In this document: positions 11,773 to 23,018 of the stretch, one piece after another
Numbering within the stretch: position 1 is the first letter of the stretch
Layout: every line of letters starts with the position of its first letter
NCBI RefSeq assembly: GCF_040712315.1
Contig: NC_134014.1
Location: 42,335,634 to 42,399,633, forward strand
Source of the DNA: Castanea sativa
Taxonomy: Eukaryota; Streptophyta; Magnoliopsida; Fagales; Fagaceae
DNA: 64,000 nt
Reading direction: 5' to 3'
Made by a program: the position numbers and the translations under genes
The notes under the pieces: model-generated
Database searches by the model: none
What the model saw: the letters and a program-made list of their open reading frames with translations, nothing else
Told to the model about the DNA's origin: nothing

Positions 11773-13786
11773 TCAACAACTTCGTTGCGGGGTCCAATGT
11801 GGCAAAGCAGGGCTAAAATGCACTGAGACTATTCTGGAGTCCAGGAGTTCCATGATGGGGGTGAAACTCACGCACCTTGGTGCTTTATATTGATTAATAG
11901 ACGCACCCCTAGAGATTGCATAGTCCATGAGCTCTTCAAATGTGCCATTTTTAACCACCCTGATCTCAAGTGGTCCAATTGAGTTGTCCGCCACTCGGCC
12001 TTGTCTGTAAACCGAGTTCATTGACTCTTCCATGACTAAACAACATTGGTTCAGAACCTCTTCAGTTGGTGAATTGCCTGGATCCTTCACTAGCAACTCC
12101 CAGTAAATAACATAATGTCCTGGGATTGACTTAGTGTCTCCGTAGCTTGTGTACTCAACCACACTAGTGTTGAATTCTTTTAGGAGCTCTGATGCATTGT
12201 CAATCGCCTTTTGCAATTCAGACTCGTCCGTCTTGTCCGAGTCGATGCTCAACAACACGTTCTTTCTTCTAATGAACCGGAATTGAGGAGCCGAGTTGTG
12301 GAACCCGGTGACTTGGAGGATGTCACCCACACGGTATCGGCAGAGTCCGGCATAGGTGGTGATTATGAGCTCGTATTCTTTTCCAACCTCTACGTCGGCA
12401 AGGTCCACAAGGCGTGGAGGTGAGTCACGAGAAAGCGCCGGAGCGTTCGGGTCGTGTGGCAAGAACTCAAAGTAACCCATGTTTGGCATGATGGTGTAGG
12501 ACACTTCAGAAGGTTTGCACATTGGCTTGAGGTTAAGCCCAAAGTAGCACTCGGAAGAAGCGTACATAGTGCAAGATTGTGGTAATCCAGCACTATAATA
12601 GTCAAGTGTTGGTCTGTACTGAGCCATAGCACCTGTTACAATCACGTCCAGATATTTTGTGTTGGGCCAAATTCTTGTGATTATTCCTTCCCAATTCTCT
12701 CCGGAACACTCTTTGGTTATGAACTCAGCAAGTTCTGGGTTTGGTTTCACAATTTTGGACATGCACTCTCTGAGAGAAGGGTCTGTGATTTTAGAGTTTA
12801 AAGTTCCGGTTGAGATGTCATGGGCAAGTTCTTTCCAGTTAAGCTGTAGAAACCTTATGGCTCTGAGTAGGCCAGAGGCGAACACGGCACCAAGTCGGAG
12901 GACCTCCTCACGCATCAAGAGGCCACAAAGCATCTGAGTATACAAGCTTTGAAACGAGTCTGCACAAAGAATGGCCTCGTCTGGGCTGGTGTAAACCATA
13001 TAGGGATCATATGGCCTAGTCTTGAAATGGTCACTTTTGTAATAGCCGGTGAGCACGGGACGTGCCAAAAGCCCACTTGGAGTCTTTGTTTCAGCTTTCA
13101 CGAACAAGAAGTAAAGTCCCTTCCCTTTGTCTAAACCCGGGACGTATCTGTTGGAAAAAAAAACCATTAAGAAAAAGAGTTAAACGTGAAACTTGTGCCA
13201 CACGAGAAATATTTAACAAGTCAAAGATTTATGTGCTTACAGGTTCATCACCGGCATGAGAAGGCTGTACAGTTTCGAGCGACGATCCCACTCCTCATAA
13301 ATCGTCGGCATCAATTTTCTTTCACCAGCCGAAGTCCCAGAACTGCAAATTCATCACAATTTCATTAACCCAAAAGCAAAACAAAAAAAAAATCACGTAA
13401 CAACTCAAAAAATATACTAAAAAACATAGTCACAGCAACTAAGAAACTCACCTGGTGAGGAACTCAGAGATGGGACTAGAGGATAAGATCGGAGAGCGAT
13501 CACCATTAGCGATACGTTGGATATAAGGCTGGAGATCATCATAGTTAACCACGGGGATTTTCGACTTGAACGTTTCACGGTCCGTTGCTCCATCGAGTTG
13601 GTATCGCCTGAGATACTCAGTCTCAGCGTTCTGACTCAGTATTTCTTCCAAAACCCTCTCCTGGACAGCGTCAGTGTTCATTGTCATCTCATCGATGAAC
13701 TGAAGAGCCTTCGCGTCTTTTTCACACACAGTAGGGCCAAGCCTAATTGGCGAAGCGACCTGTGACTGTGATTCCCCAACGGCCAT
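11773..13786 (-). CDS. GH3.1: GH3 family indole-3-acetic acid-amido synthetase, complete, 3 exons
   Basis: GH3 enzymes of this group adenylate IAA and transfer it to amino acids, lowering free auxin in the cytosol. Exons on the minus strand are 13786-13452, 13342-13241 and 13147-11773, all with GT-AG introns. They total 1812 nt, or 603 residues plus stop, the usual family size. Visible motifs: [10 protein letters not shown] at residues 112-121 (ATP/AMP binding), YASSE at 341-345, and [13 protein letters not shown] ending at 421 (YRxGD adenylate motif). The C-terminal half has [24 protein letters not shown] sequence (here ADYAISRG is read as DYAISRG), normal for the family. The start is the first ATG after the TATA box. 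It closely resembles Arabidopsis GH3.1 among the auxin-conjugating group, but orthology to one numbered member is an inference. The exon structure of two introns is typical of this clade. No breaks are seen. Confidence 0.93.
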
Positions 13787-13927
13787 TGTTGATAAAACTC
13801 AAAAAACAAAAGGGCTAAGAGAGAGAGAGAGAGAAAGCTGAGAATATAAAGACAGGTTTTTTTTAGTCCCAAGAGCAAAGTTCAGAAAATGTATAAGTGC
13901 GAGTTTATAGCTCGTGAACGAGCATGC

Positions 13928-13934
13928 TTTTATA
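13928..13934 (-). promoter_or_regulatory. TATA box of the GH3 gene
   Basis: On the minus strand the sequence is TATAAAA, about 142 bases upstream of the start codon, leaving room for a leader of about 110 bases with a (CT)n tract. A second candidate, TATAAAC at 13904-13909, lies closer and could serve instead. Confidence 0.6.
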
Positions 13935-13952
13935 GGATGAAAACTGGTTTGT

Positions 13953-13972
13953 CCACGTCATTTTCCACGTCA
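13953..13972 (-). promoter_or_regulatory. Tandem TGACGTGG bZIP sites upstream of GH3
   Basis: CCACGTCA occurs twice, at 13953-13960 and 13965-13972, which is TGACGTGG twice on the gene's strand with 12-base spacing. This ACGT-core hybrid is a known type of plant bZIP binding site, and bZIP sites have been described in the soybean GH3 promoter. They lie just upstream of the TATA box. Confidence 0.55.
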
Positions 13973-14118
13973 TACGATGCCGGGGACCAATGGTAACTTG
14001 GAAGGGCTCTACCGGCGCTTTGCTGATTTGAGCGACCACGTTAAATTAAAAAATATACTTTTTGTGTCAGAACCTGGAACCTCAAAAGGTAACACGCGGG
14101 GCCCAGAACACGTATGAA

Positions 14119-14138
14119 TGTCTTTATGTCGTGTGACA
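14119..14138. promoter_or_regulatory. Cluster of TGTC auxin-response-type motifs
   Basis: TGTCTT (14119) and TGTCGT (14127) lie on the plus strand, and TGTCAC on the minus strand at 14133-14138. The last two make an inverted pair, TGTCGT directly abutting GTGACA. TGTC is the core recognised by ARF transcription factors. The spacing differs from the favoured 7-8 base inverted pair, so function is uncertain. Confidence 0.4.
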
Positions 14139-14235
14139 GGGTGGGGCCGTGTGCTTGCCACATCAGCAGGGTCTCTTGTACAAGCCTAGTCGTCAGCCGA
14201 ACCACGCGGCCGTTTCGGGGTGAATTTGTTGTTCT

Positions 14236-14247
14236 CCGACAATGACA
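14236..14247 (-). promoter_or_regulatory. High-affinity type auxin response element TGTCGG
   Basis: CCGACA at 14236-14241 is TGTCGG on the gene's strand, the sequence known as a high-affinity ARF site. TGTCAT lies next to it at 14242-14247. It is about 450 bases upstream of the GH3 start codon, a plausible position for auxin induction. Confidence 0.5.
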
Positions 14248-14299
14248 GCTGCCGGCTGATTAGTGAAAACTTAAAAAAACGAAGCCAGCTTCAAGAGTT

Positions 14300-15536
14300 G
14301 TGTGTGGAGATGGCTGAAGACTAAATTAAGGTATGAAATTCGTGTTGCATACGGGGGAGAACCTAAGTACCTAACTTTGAATTGTCAGATAAAAGAAAAT
14401 TATACTCTAGGACTATGTAGGAGAGAATATTTTAGGTTAATGATTTTGAGGGGTAACTAACTAGGAGTCAAAAGGTTTATTTATTTATTTCTACTTATTA
14501 TATAATTGTGTTGGGAGGTAAGAAGGTGTGGCAAGTATGGTCAGGAAGGTTTTATTGTAATAACATCCTACCAATTGGGTGTTTTCATTGCGAATCCGAT
14601 GGAGTTTGGCTCTGAAAACTGATTAAAAAAAAAGATAATTTATATTTGTCATATGTAATTTTATTTAATTAAATTAAGTGAATTATGTGCGTACATGTTA
14701 TTTATATATTAATTAATGGTTTAATCTTAAAATTCCAAACATATTTGAAGTCGACTTTTTCACCAAATAATTTCATTAGAGAATATGAATATAAATATAC
14801 CAGTAAACAACTTATGTTTTGCGTGGAATAGATTTTCAAAGAAACAAAATTTGAAAATTAGTATGATAAATATTTTATTTTGGTGTGTTTGTATAAAATA
14901 GTATTTAATATATATTAAAATGGTTAATCATATATAATCATAAGAATATTAATTAGTGATAATTATTTGCAAAAAGATATTGGGGTACAGCAATCACGTG
15001 GATGTGACTTCGTTGGTTTTTTTTTCAACATCGATTTCGATAGAATTTTTGCTTTGTACTTATTCATTTTTAGGCTTGTCGTAGGATTTTTATATAATTA
15101 GAGTAGGTTAACTTTAGCATTACCTCTATGTTTGTTGCACTACATTATTATTGTTTTCTTCTCCATCTCTTGTGGAATACTCAGAATAAATTATTCGGAA
15201 TCTAATAGAGGATTGATACTACGTGGCTTCTCACGCTTTAATAGTAAAGGAATCCAAAGGAACTTTAACCATTGATTTTGATTTTATTTACTTAAAAGAA
15301 GTAAAAACTCTTTGGTTTGAAGCATAGTGTGAAATACTTGTAAACTATTGTTTTAAAATATTAAACATTATTGTCGAAGTATTTTTTATAAAATGATTAA
15401 ATTGTATTTTTGATTGATTAATCTAATTTAATATCTTTTTTAATTATAATATCATATTTAATCATATACTATATATAATTGTAGAAGACAATTTCACAAT
15501 TTACTCTCGTTAATACATGTGTTATAACTTTAGACA
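14300..15536. other. AT-rich intergenic DNA, nothing recognised
   Basis: There is no coding frame or clear repeat boundary. The sequence becomes strongly AT-rich after about 14640. Confidence 0.5.
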
Positions 15537-15539
15537 TAA

Positions 15540-15915
15540 GAGCACTCACAACAGTGGTGGTATATTGGTATATTGGTATTTTTTAGCTCTTCAAACACCA
15601 AAAAGTATGCTCTAGCAGTGGAGCTAAATCTATTTTTTTTTAGCTTTAATGAACAGTGCACATCTATAAATAGATGTGCACTGTTCATGAGAGCTAAACA
15701 AAAAAAATATTATTTTATTGTAGTTGGTGTTGTGAATGTTTTTTGAGTTGTGGGATATATTATTTTATTGTGATGTTTATATTATTTTATTGTGTTGAAA
15801 GCTAAAATAGATCCACTGCTGCAGTATGTGTGTAGATATGTATAGGTAAAATAGATAAAGTAACTTTTGGTGGAGCTAAAAAGCTAATTTTTTAGCTCCA
15901 CTGCTGTGAATGCTC
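15540..15915. mobile_element. Tourist-like (PIF/Harbinger) MITE, 376 bp
   Basis: Inverted ends GAGCACTCACAACAGTGG (left) and GAGCATTCACAGCAGTGG (right, reverse-complemented) differ at two bases. TAA lies directly outside each end (15537-15539 and 15916-15918), the three-base target duplication of PIF/Harbinger elements. There is no transposase. Inside is a perfect 19-base palindrome with a 2-base loop at 15649-15688. Confidence 0.82.
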
Positions 15916-16167
15916 TAAAATGCCAAACCAACGTGCTCATACTCCAAGACACCGCTTAAAACAACCATTCGGTTTTTAAAATCAATTTCACGATTTCAAG
16001 TTTTGGTTTTTACCTCCAATGAAATTTTAACAAAATATCTCCTTTTGTTATAAAGAGAAATAGCTACATCACTCACTAACAAATCAACGGTAGAGATTAA
16101 AACTCAACACCACATCATTTTATCTTAAGTAGAAACTAATAGAATTTTTTTTTTAAAGTTATCAATG

Positions 16168-16312
16168 CATTAACAATGGTCGCTTTACATGTATAAGTGT
16201 TTGTGGGGTGTGAAGGTAAGGGCCAAGGTTCAAGTCTCTAAGAGGAAACTTCACACACATATACATTTAGATTATGTTAGAGTAGAAATTCTATTTTGTA
16301 TTAAAAAAAAAA
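16168..16312 (+). mobile_element. tRNA-derived SINE copy
   Basis: The left part resembles a Pol III A box (ACAATGGTCGC) and is followed by a B-box-like GGTTCAAGTCTC, then a body ending in TTAGATTATGTTAGAGTAGAAATT and an A-run (quoted in parts: TTAGATTATGTTAGAG, TAGAAATT). It is homologous along its length to the copy at 16978-17141. Transcription by Pol III and mobilisation by a LINE are family knowledge. Confidence 0.65.
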
Positions 16313-16977
16313 TTGTATAAACTATTAACTCCTTTAAATGCTCAACCACCTTTTAAAACTTTTTTACTTTTTGGGATATTTGGACAAACTTCACGCATTT
16401 TTTTCCTTATTAAACACACTAATTTTTTTGTAATAAAAGAAACCCCTCCCACTCCCTTACATACCTCATCATATTTGACATGTATTAATTTCTCCCAAAA
16501 AAATTTTTTTTTTGACATGTATTAGATAAATTCTATGTGTCAATTCATTTAGTTAGGCTCTTTATTGCATCCTTAAATCACTCATAAATAAATTGAGGCT
16601 CAAATATACACTATTGATTTTTATTTTATTTTTAGAAAACCCACACTATTGATTTTTATTTTTTATTTTTGAGAAGAACACACTATTGATTTAGAATAAT
16701 GTTAGAGATACAAACTATTTTAATATTACTCTCAAATTTTAATATTACACTCAAATTTTCCAATTTAAAATTAATGTTTTCGTCATATATTTTAGAATAT
16801 AATGTCTATAAATTACATCTCTTAAATTTAATTATTATTCAACAGATATAGAAGGAAGAAAAAAAAAGTAAAACCGAATCATGGACAAAGGCATTTCAAT
16901 TTTTCCATTTGTATTTTATGAGTTTTAAAAGAGTTTTACACTAATCAGATGTAGTAGAAAAAAGGAAAAAACCACTG

Positions 16978-17141
16978 CATACCCTTGGTGCAATGGTTAC
17001 TTCATAAGTATAAATACTTGTAAGATGTAGGGGGTAAGGGCCGGGATTCAAGTCTCCAGGAGGGAGTTTCACACATATATATACTTAGATTATGTTAAAG
17101 TAGAAATTTTATCTGGTATAAAAAAAAAAAAAAAAAAAAAA
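16978..17141 (+). mobile_element. tRNA-derived SINE copy, second member of the same family
   Basis: It starts CATACCCTTGGTGCAATGG, an A-box-like start, has GGATTCAAGTCTCC as B box, shares GGTAAGGGCC, AGATTATGTT and TAGAAATT with the copy at 16168, and ends in an A-run of about 22 bases. The longer tail and better boxes suggest it is the younger copy. Confidence 0.7.
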
Positions 17142-17259
17142 CTAATCATGGACATTAATATGCATGCCCACTTTTCCATTTGGACTTTCAAAAGCATTAA
17201 ATGTGCTTTATAATTAGTGGTAATATGTTAAGGCGATTTCACAACACAACTTCAAGTCT

Positions 17260-17421
17260 TTTTGTGGGTTCTAATTAGCTTAATTAGTAAAGTTTCTAAT
17301 TGTTAAATAAGAGATTTGAGTTCAATTCTCGCTTTCACCAAAAACTGATTAGTGTCTTAGTCTGATGATAAAGAGTTATTATCAAAAGCGGATGTCATAA
17401 ATTGAAATACCCTAATAAAAA
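17260..17421 (+). mobile_element. SINE of a different family, with target duplication
   Basis: The element begins near a tRNA-like AGCTTAATTAGTAAAGT and has the B-box-like GAGTTCAATTCTCG, then GGTGTCT-type body sequence (here AGTGTCTTAGTCTGATGAT) and ends in AATAAAAAA. It is bordered by ACTTCAAGTCT (17249-17259) and ACTCCAAGTCT (17422-17432), a target duplication with one mismatch. I recall similar SINEs in oak-family genomes, unverified. Confidence 0.75.
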
Positions 17422-17961
17422 ACTCCAAGTCTCCTACACCACGATACTTTGTCCACCATTGATATTGCTATTGCTATTACTATTACTATATATATATGCT
17501 ATTTACTAGTTGCTACTACAATAGCTTCATTACTATCACTATTGCCACCGCTAGAACCCAGTTGCCACCACACCACCTCTAATTCTGCCACCAAAACCAC
17601 CACCACACTTACATGAAATATCAATGGCTCTTGTGTAAATCAAAGCAACATAACAAACTATTTTTTCTTTTTCTTTTCTATAGATTATTTTGAAAGTCAC
17701 ATTCAAACGCATGAAAATAAGTAATACTTTTGGAAAATGTTTTCCAGCTAATTAAACAGAGCAGAAATTTAACCATTTTTAATTAATTAATCTAATTTTA
17801 ATATTATTTTAAAATTAATTAAAGTTGAAAAAGACTATACATTGAACAAAATACATTTGTCTTTCTAATTTAAGAGGCCTAAGAACGTTTGGTACATTGT
17901 AAATGGTTGTTACAGTGCAATAAGAATCAATATTATAAGAAATAATTATAATGGAATAATT

Positions 17962-18364
17962 CAGGGACAGACCTAAGGTTGGGGGGGGGGGGGCGGCAAG
18001 GAGGCCTAGCATTACAGTGTAAAATGTCTCGTATTAGCATTAGGTGTTCTAAATGGTAAATATTTAGTATTTAGAACACCAAATACCAAAAATACTATTG
18101 TACGAGACATTTTAAATGCGATATTAAAGTAGCAAAAGTAAGTTTTGGTTTTTTTTTTTTGCAACAGTTGGTGCTCTTAAGAAACAATATTATTTTGTAT
18201 TTTTTTGTCTTTGTTAGTAAATGATTGCATCTTAATGTATTAAGAAATAATGATTTTCTGTATTGATCTTGGTTGATAGTTTTTTTAGTATTATATGGAT
18301 ACTTATTTGGATTTTTTTTTCTTATACTTTGGCTCCCCTAACTTGAAATCCTAGGTCCACCCTG
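17962..18364. mobile_element. hAT-like MITE, 403 bp, with target duplication
   Basis: The left end is CAGGGACAGACCTAAGG and the right end, reverse-complemented, is CAGGGTGGACCTAGG. Both are flanked by AATAATT (17955-17961 and 18365-18371). Shifting the right boundary by one base gives the 8-base duplication GAATAATT usual for hAT. A G-tract of about 14 bases follows the left end. A separate hairpin lies inside at 18020-18114. No transposase. Confidence 0.8.
18020..18114. repeat. Inner hairpin within the hAT-like MITE
   Basis: TAAAATGTCTCGTA at 18020-18033 is perfectly inverted at 18101-18114, and GGTGTTCTAAAT at 18043-18054 at 18069-18080. The spacing between the two stems is unequal (9 and 20 bases). 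It could be a second small element that inserted into the first, or an internal foldback of the first. Confidence 0.7.
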
Positions 18365-18629
18365 AATAATTATTCTCATTTATCTTGATAACAACACAAG
18401 AATAAAACAAATTTGATCTTTCATACCCATATTATCACATCATTATACCATTATGTCTAGGTAAGAAACACATTACTTTAAGGTGTTTCTTATCTTACAA
18501 GTGATGTAGACTTTTGAGACTACATAACTGTTTTTTTTTTTTTTTTTTTGTTCATAATTTGATAGTTACAATGGGAGAAAAGGGATTTGAATATTGAATG
18601 TCTCTATTGGAATTTAGAAACATTAGAAA

Positions 18630-19370
18630 TAGAAAAATTGGAAAATAACGCCAAAACCCAAACAATTTCGTTAGTTAGCAATGTTTTCAAATTATTTAAA
18701 AAACTAACATCTTGAGTCTAAGAGACTCAATTTTTCTCTTTCAACTCGAGCCACAAAGCCTCGAGTTTTATGATTTTTCCAGTGGAACTCGAGTATAAAA
18801 CACTCAAGTTCCTGCTCTGTACATTTAAAGAAAAAAGTGATAGAGGAAAACCAAACAAATGAGGAAGAAGAAAAGCTCGGCAACAAATCCTTCTCCTGGA
18901 GTCCTTGCCACCGCCGCTTGGAGCCTTCGCCGTTTAGTCCCAGCCTTCGTTGTTCGGGGGCGGAGCCGAGGGTGATCTGGGTTCGTGGGTGGTTAGGGAG
19001 GTCTGGGTTCGTTGTTTCTGTTAGGGGTTTGGGTTTGTTGTTTTTTATTTGCTTTCTTCTTCTTTGTTGATTTGCATCTTCTTTTTATTTTTTAGTTAAT
19101 CTCTGTCTTCTTTGTTGCGTTCTTTCTTCTTTAAATTCTTTGTTCTCTGGCTTCTTCACTGCCTTGTTCTTCTTTGTCGTTTCAATATGTAATTCGACTG
19201 TTTCATACTAGAGTTCCACTGGAAAAATCACGAAACTCGAGAATTTGTAACTCAAGTTCGAAGAGTAAAATCGAGTTTCTTAAAATTGAGATGTTAGTTT
19301 CCTAAGTAATTTGGAAATGTTGCTAACTAACGAAGTTGTTTGGAGCTTAGTGTTAGTTTCTAATTTTTTC
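18630..19370. mobile_element. Mutator-like element with long TIRs and GC-rich core, 741 bp
   Basis: The ends are inverted copies over about 160 bases: the left arm runs to about 18800 and the right arm starts about 19198. Shared segments include TTCGTTAGTTAGCAA, and TTTTTCCAGTGGAACTC is exact in both. The flanks carry an identical 11-base direct repeat AACATTAGAAA (18619-18629 and 19371-19381). Long TIRs with 9-11 base duplications are typical of Mutator-like elements. The core, about 18870-19050, is far more GC-rich than its surroundings and looks like a leader/first-exon fragment, as in Pack-MULEs. No transposase is present. Confidence 0.78.
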
Positions 19371-19381
19371 AACATTAGAAA

Positions 19382-20220
19382 GTATCAATTGAGTTACAAA
19401 GTCTTGACCTAAGAATATATAACTAAATAGTTGGGCTTGTTTGTATAATAGGACAAAGTGCAAAACTATTTGATTTGCTACACCAAAAGAATTGGTAGAT
19501 GGTGCCTATCGTCTTAAAAAAAAGTGACTTATAGAGTATAAGCCTCAACTCTGTCATCTGTAATTGTGTAAATCTTGTGAAAATTTTAACTAAAGTTCTT
19601 GGAATACCCTCATCTTTATTTCAACAATTATTTATCTAAAAAAATATATTGAAAAATTAAGGCATGATGAATTTAAGGATTAAATAATAATCTCTTTTAG
19701 GATAAACCCAGTAGATTAATTACCTATTGAGGCAAAATAAATATCGATATTTTGACAGCGAAAGTTTGAGCCTTTGAGGGAGCAAATCCCCATCTTTACG
19801 AATGAGCCAATGGTCCCGTTGAAATGGAAATAAGAATGCGATAAGGCTTTCAATTCAAATAGAGATTCACTGATTGGAATGAATAGTTCATGTAGCTCTG
19901 ATTGGAGACGAAATCTAGTTTTCTTCTTAACTAAAATTGGAATGTGAACTTACCAAAAAAACAACATTTTTGAAGGTGAAATTAGTCTTTAAGGCTCTAA
20001 AATGGACAGCAGGTGACTTCTTAAGTGCTGCAAAAGTCATTCGCATTGCAATGAAAGAATAGTGTAGATGAAAATGAAAGAATAGTCCTAATAAAACTAT
20101 AAAAGCCTCGTCATATTGAGTAAACCCTGAAGTTGGTGGTCCATTGTAGTATAGCTACTGTGTCGTTTGCAATATTTGTCGACAATTTACTTCGCTTTTA
20201 TATTATGAGATTCCAGTTTA
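19382..20220. other. Intergenic DNA, nothing recognised
   Basis: No open frame or repeat boundary could be defined here. Confidence 0.5.
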
Positions 20221-20223
20221 GCC

Positions 20224-20408
20224 TTTAGCCCCAAAAAAGAACATATATAATGAGACTCCATTTGATTCAACCTGTGGGAAGCAGGTGTAAGGGTTTCTCA
20301 AAAAAGAAAGAAAAAGAAAAAAAAGAAAAAAAAAAACCTTTGTACCTGCATCCCACAGGTTGAATCAAATGGAATTGTCATTATATATTCCTTAATATGG
20401 GGGCAAAA
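20224..20408. repeat. Foldback repeat with 75-base arms and A-rich loop
   Basis: CCATTTGATTCAACCTGTGG in the left arm (about 20257-20276) pairs exactly with its inverse at about 20353-20372, and GCAGGT with ACCTGC further in. Outer parts (TTTAGCCCC against GGGGGCAAAA; ATATATAATGA against TCATTATATAT) extend the stem. The loop is a purine-rich A/G tract of about 40 bases beginning GGTTTCTCAAAAAA. It may be a foldback MITE; an RNA copy would form a long hairpin. Confidence 0.7.
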
Positions 20409-23018
20409 AAAAAAAAGTGCTCTGCATTCGTAATTTTTCGCTTTGTCATTTGCTTTCTGAGATAGCTAGGAAGAACTAGACTTAGCAAATTAAGAGTATT
20501 GCAAACTTATTGCTGTGTTAGACGTACTGTTGTGGCCTCTGCAATTCACATCGGCTTGCATGCCCTTAAAAAGAAATCGACATTTATTTTAAGGACATAG
20601 ATGTAGATTAGAATTAGAATTAGCGATTATAGACTATAGTTACTAATTTTTAATTTTGGCATTGGGGTTTAAGGATATATAGCTAATAAAAAAGTTTATT
20701 TAACTTGTAAATATTTTCGTGAGAGAGAAAGTGGATCTTATAGCCAATTTCTGGTGTCATAATCCTTATATTTGGCCTATTATAAGTTTTGGAATTATTA
20801 TTATAGAGAGATTAATAAAACTCATCCATATTGTCCCTGAAGCCATCCCAATCGACACCATAATTCCAACTCACAACAAAACACAATTATCATGAGTCTG
20901 TGTGTGTACGAGAGATGGGAGACTTTGGTTTATAGGTATTTAGTTATGATTTGTTGTTTTGAAAATCGTAGATCCATCTTTTTGCCTGCTGAAGATCATC
21001 CACAAGTGACAAGACTATTAACTTCAGAAAAATATCTATTTCACACATACAGTACACACATCATCACTTTTGCATAAAAATCATGACTCAAAAAACTGCG
21101 TGTGTATGTAAGTTTTTTTTTCCCTTAACTTTAACCCTCTTATTTTGGACGGTTGGGTGCATATTAAGTTATTGACACAAATTCTTATAAGGTGTTAATT
21201 ACAAATTCTCAAACTTTTAGGCATAAGTTATAAATATCACCATAATTTTGGGTCGTTATATGCACTTAACCAATATTTAAAAAAATATCAATTTCATAAT
21301 TTTTAAACACCCAAATAAAATGTCAACCAGCTGCAGAATATCACTAGATTTTTTTTTCTATATTATATTAAAACCAGCTGTCGAACAAAGAATTCTAATT
21401 AATCAAAAAAAAAAAAGCTATGACCGTGGGTTATGAGGTTATGAGATCATGATTTATGATTTAGTGGTTTCTCAAAAAAAAAAAGTGATTTATGATTGAT
21501 GAGTAGTTTCTCAAAAAAAGGATTTGTTAATAGTTGTTTATAGAAAAAAAATTTCATGCAGGTTGACACTTGACACCCGAACTACCATCTAGTCATCTAC
21601 CACTTAATAATAATTAATAAGGCCATACCAATTTACCGTGCTCAAGCATGCATGATGTCAATGTCTATGTCTACGACAAACGAGTGCAACCCAAATCTTT
21701 ATCCTAATCCTAAGCATAATTAATTTATATAGCTAGTAGTTTTATAGGCAGTTCATGGAAACTTCAAATTGAAAATTCTCATCAAATTAGATTTTACAAT
21801 TCCGTCAAAATTCAGTTAAACATCCACTTGGCCAGCCAGGCCTCTTGTCCTGAAATACTACGACAAAATACTGACTAAAACCTCTTAAATTTTCCAACTA
21901 ATTGACTTTTAATCTTTTTTATTGTCAACAAACAAACATATGGTCAAGGTGATTGGTTGGAGTAACTGGATTTGTCACTTTGAAGCAGTAGATGATCGGT
22001 GGCGTCAAGAAAACCAATTTGAATTTTCAAGTTTAGTACACTGCACTTTTATGCACTCATATCAACATGCAGACCAAATCGTTTGAAAGATTTCCATCCA
22101 TATATACCTAATCAGATCTGGGATTCATGTCATTGAGTCTTGAGTTAGTTGATTGTGATCGAATGGGGCACCGGTCATGTCGGAAAATGTTAAACTAGGA
22201 TTAAGTCCACCATGATGTATGTCTTGAATTTAGGATTAATAGTAACTGGATTTGGACTTACAAGTTTGGACTTATTTAATGTGAAACTTCACTCATACAT
22301 GTATACTCAACACGATGTTAACTAGACATCAATATATAGAGTTATATTTATATTTTTATTTCTTGAACAGAATTGATCTTTATACTTTTGGATGATTTAA
22401 GGGCACTAAAGGTACAAAATTTCAATTAGTAATTTCGTACCCATGTGATGGAGAACTAATCCGCATGCTGGAAAGAACCTTCAAAATTTTTTTTATTTTT
22501 TTAAAACGAACCCTAGGGCAATACTACACTAAAGAAAAATCTTGAAAATGGCCATCCCACTGATCAACTTAGGCTATTGCACCTTTAAAATGCCCAAACC
22601 TGAAGCATATAAGGTACCCCTATTCCCTAAAAAAATAGGGGCCACTATTCAACAATGTAATTATACAAAGCATTAGGCTAGCAGACCGAAATCTACCCTA
22701 GATTAGTGATTTAGTGTGGTCCCTTGTTAACAACATGCAACATGCATGTAGGGTCCTTGACCTTGACCCTCAAAGCTTTCCCCAGTTTGTCGTTCTTCCA
22801 GTCATGCAAATATATTGATATCCATATTATTCGAAGCTTGTGAAGCTAGCATTGAAGTCGACAGGCACAATCAAGTTGGAGATCATCAGGATCATCATGA
22901 ATGACGCAGGTGGCGGGACAAGTTATCATCTCTGTGCAGTGCTAGGGCCTTGTCCTTTGGATACATCATACATGCGTAATAACTGATGAATATAAAATGT
23001 TATTTACAGTGGAGAGTT
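20409..23018. other. Intergenic DNA, nothing recognised
   Basis: There is no supportable gene. Short GTTTCTCAAAAAAA motifs at about 21470 and 21507 look like 3' tails of retroposed fragments. The stretch 22780-22985 is less AT-rich but has no protein-like frame. Confidence 0.45.

Noticed and set aside
12211..13368. Several plus-strand open frames
   Set aside because: They are the antisense shadow of GH3 exons.
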